Shown one piece after another: positions 6,235-7,411 of a stretch of DNA of 7,411 bases. The stretch's first letter is position 1, and the number at the start of each line of letters is the position of its first letter. The DNA comes from a bacterium (GTDB lineage: Bacteria; Patescibacteria; Paceibacteria; UBA9973; SBAW01): assembly GCA_021825025.1 (NCBI GenBank), contig JAKAIP010000027.1, positions 1 to 7,411 of the forward strand, read 5' to 3'. The translations under genes and the position numbers were made by a program. The notes beneath the pieces were generated by a model. It was not told the DNA's origin. It saw only the letters and a program-made list of their open reading frames with translations, and did not search any database.

Positions 6235-6636
6235 TTATGAGTAGAGTTTTGGATGTATGATGCCGCGAGCAAACGCGAGCTGAAGTGGGTCAAAAAGTTC
6301 ACGAGTTCTCCAACGTTGAAATAGAGGCCGCTCGGTGCGTTTGCGAACGAGTAGGTCTACAAAGAAATACGCAAGAACGAAAAGAGTGAAAAGAGGAAGC
6401 ATTGCGAGAGGATTGACGCGCTCAAGGGTGGTAGTAAAGAGGTTCTGCCACGAAGCGAGATGCTCCGAGATGTCCATAGCACAATACCCCGTCTCTCCCA
6501 TATACGGACAATCTTGCTGCATCGTGCCGTCCATCCCCATCATCCACGCAGTCAAAATGCCCCCGAAACTCATCGCGAGGACGAGTAGAAACATACCGAG
6601 AGGCAAAATAAATCCGTACGGATTAGCCGTTCTCAT
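6235..6636 (-). CDS. Small two-TM membrane protein with Met/Cys-rich loop, copper operon
   Basis: The 133-residue protein has two hydrophobic segments (about 9-31 and 76-97) with a loop between them. The loop carries M32, M33, M35, M39, C43, M46, C52, M54 and H59: 'MMGMDGTMQQDCPYMGETGY' followed by 'CAMD'. Met clusters and paired Cys suit Cu(I) binding on the outer face. The C-terminal part (98-133) is basic and probably cytosolic, with 'ARGIIHPKLY' at the end. I do not recognise a named family, though similar short proteins occur beside copper pumps. Its position 51 bases ahead of copA supports a role in copper acquisition, sensing or transfer. ATG 6636 is chosen; an in-frame TTG at 6657 would add seven residues. 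No Shine-Dalgarno site is seen at either. Confidence 0.85.
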   Translation of the reverse strand: MRTANPYGFILPLGMFLLVLAMSFGGILTAWMMGMDGTMQQDCPYMGETGYCAMDISEHLASWQNLFTTTLERVNPLAMLPLFTLFVLAYFFVDLLVRKRTERPLFQRWRTRELFDPLQLAFARGIIHPKLYS

Positions 6637-6660
6637 ACGCTGTAAAGCATACCACAAATG

Positions 6661-6699
6661 CCGCTTTATTCTAGCGGTTGCTCAACACCAGCGAACCGC
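6661..6699 (-). promoter_or_regulatory. Overlapping palindromes with -10-like box before the copper operon
   Basis: Two inverted repeats share bases. One is CCGCT-N7-AGCGG (6661-6677). The other is GCGGTTGCT-N7-AGC-G-AACCGC (6674-6699, one bulged base). Because they share AGCGG/GCGG, only one can form at a time in RNA. On the minus strand TAGAAT (6673-6668, 5 of 6 to the -10 consensus) lies in the centre of the first palindrome; no good -35 is visible. A start near 6661 would leave about 25 bases before ATG 6636. The site could be a promoter with a repressor operator, or the second hairpin could end the DUF4352 transcript, though it lacks a T run. It does not match the CueR, CopY or CsoR consensus sites as I recall them. 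Confidence 0.4.
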
Positions 6700-6703
6700 A
6701 GCA

Positions 6704-7264
6704 CTACTTACCCAAATCAACAAGAACCGTACCGCCGCCCCACATACTGCCGTTGTACTGGAACTGCAGGCCCGTGGCATTCTTTGGGACTTCAAACCCC
6801 ACCCAGCCCGTGCGCTTGCTGTTGGCGATAATCGCGCCATCAAGACGGTTGTTTATGTCAGTGATGGTCTTATCCGTGCTTGAAATCTGATAACTATTGC
6901 CTTGCGCGTCGCGCACAAACATCTGCCCAAGGGTCGTAACGTACTGTTGCGAGGATGAGGTATTTTGAATAGTGATATTCAGGTCAACCCACTTGTTCCC
7001 CGCACTCGGAGAGGTGAACTGGCCGCCCTGTGAGTAGCTGACGCTGTTCACGGTAATAACGGAGTCGCCTAGTTTGATTTGGTCACCCACCTTGTAAGTG
7101 GTCTGTGCTGATGGTTGTGAGGAAGTATCGGCAACACCGCCGCTCCCAACTTTCTCGCTTGAAGGCGAGTTGCTTGCGCCAATAACCATTAGCACAACAA
7201 TGACCAAGCCCCAGAACCACCACTTTTTATAAAACTTCTTTTTTGCGCCTTGTTGATTTTCCAT
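6704..7264 (-). CDS. Membrane-anchored DUF4352 domain protein
   Basis: The 186-residue protein has a short basic cytosolic tail, one membrane segment (about 15-31, 'WWFWGLVIVVLMVIGA'), a Ser/Gly-rich low-complexity linker (32-56), and an immunoglobulin-like beta domain matching DUF4352 (57-184). Family marks are 'YKVGDQIKLGDSVITVNSV', 'KWVDLNITIQNTS', 'FVRDAQGNSYQ' and 'GWVGFEVPKNATGLQFQY'. DUF4352 proteins are extracellular, anchored or lipoprotein, and have no defined biochemical role. There is no cysteine, so this is not a lipoprotein and gives no hint of metal binding. ATG 7264 follows a 147-base leader full of hairpins and has no Shine-Dalgarno site. It precedes the copper operon by 67 bases; co-transcription is possible but not shown. 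Confidence 0.92.
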   Translation of the reverse strand: MENQQGAKKKFYKKWWFWGLVIVVLMVIGASNSPSSEKVGSGGVADTSSQPSAQTTYKVGDQIKLGDSVITVNSVSYSQGGQFTSPSAGNKWVDLNITIQNTSSSQQYVTTLGQMFVRDAQGNSYQISSTDKTITDINNRLDGAIIANSKRTGWVGFEVPKNATGLQFQYNGSMWGGGTVLVDLGK

Positions 7265-7284
7265 ACGAGCGGCTAATGGATAAA

Positions 7285-7397
7285 TCCAAGGGACGGATAC
7301 AGTAAACCCGCCACTTGGAAGGCCTTGCGGCCTCTATAGGAGTTTCCCCCTATAACGCGATGAACGCCCAAATGACGGGTTTGCTAGGTTCATCGCG
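7285..7397 (-). ncRNA. Candidate structured RNA: four abutting hairpins with two GNRA loops
   Basis: Read on the minus strand, four helices follow one another with 0-1 base between them. A (7397-7356) has a perfect 10-bp stem CGCGATGAAC/GTTCATCGCG and a 22-base loop. B (7354-7335) has an 8-bp stem with one G-U pair and a GAAA loop. C (7333-7320) has a 5-bp stem AGGCC/GGCCT and a GCAA loop. D (7319-7285) has 6 bp, a 1x1 mismatch, 5 bp with one G-U pair, and an 11-base loop. AAACCCG in loop A (7382-7376) is complementary to CGGGTTT in D (7310-7304), which allows a kissing or pseudoknot contact. The G-U pair and GNRA loops appear only in the minus-strand RNA. D ends 20 bases before the DUF4352 start, so this is either a cis-regulatory leader or an ncRNA whose 5' part may lie past the window. 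I do not recognise a known family. Confidence 0.6.
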
Positions 7398-7411
7398 ATT
7401 TACAACCATAC

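Noticed and set aside
7285..7411. Integron attC site, tmRNA, or RNase P RNA fragment
   Set aside because: No attC core-site motif, no tRNA-like end, and none of the conserved RNase P motifs (such as GAGGAAAGTCC) is visible in this stretch.

Overview
The window looks like a chromosomal piece from a mid-GC bacterium, most plausibly a member of the Patescibacteria/CPR (Paceibacteria-type). This is an inference from gene style. It rests on a 'TGYFGxLTR'-type peptidoglycan-binding protein, a copper operon of a type I associate with this group (HMA-DsbD_2 membrane protein followed by a small Cys/Met cupredoxin), many membrane-anchored small proteins, and weak use of Shine-Dalgarno sites. TGA is used as an ordinary stop, so the code is standard. 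All nine genes lie on the minus strand, so the window reads right to left. No tRNA, rRNA, insertion sequence or CRISPR array is visible.

Layout in the direction of transcription. (a) 7411-7265 is a non-coding leader packed with four abutting hairpins, two capped by GNRA tetraloops and two with complementary loops. It looks like a structured RNA just upstream of a membrane-anchored DUF4352 protein (7264-6704). (b) 6699-6661 is a short intergenic region with two overlapping palindromes and a -10-like box. (c) 6636-2466 is a four-gene copper-handling cluster: a small two-TM protein with a Met/Cys-rich loop, the Cu(+) P1B-type ATPase CopA, an HMA-DsbD_2 membrane protein, and a membrane-anchored cupredoxin. 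The last three genes are separated by only 4 and 3 bases. (d) 2329-1407 is a lower-GC segment with a NADAR-family N-glycosidase-like protein and a small DUF6176-like protein, separated by a 155-base gap with three consecutive hairpins. (e) 1314-745 is a GRDP-like (DUF1399-type) protein with its own promoter, a good ribosome binding site and a strong intrinsic terminator (721-692). (f) 635-1 holds a 5'-truncated peptidoglycan-binding-domain protein and the N-terminal part of a signal-anchored protein cut by the window edge.

The copper genes form a coherent pathway. CopA would export cytosolic Cu(+). The HMA domain and the two membrane cysteines of the DsbD_2 protein suggest metal delivery or thiol transfer across the membrane. 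The cupredoxin and the Met/Cys-rich small protein would bind copper on the outer face. No respiratory oxidase gene is seen here, so detoxification or metal homeostasis is the more likely role. The least explained signal is the hairpin array at 7285-7397.
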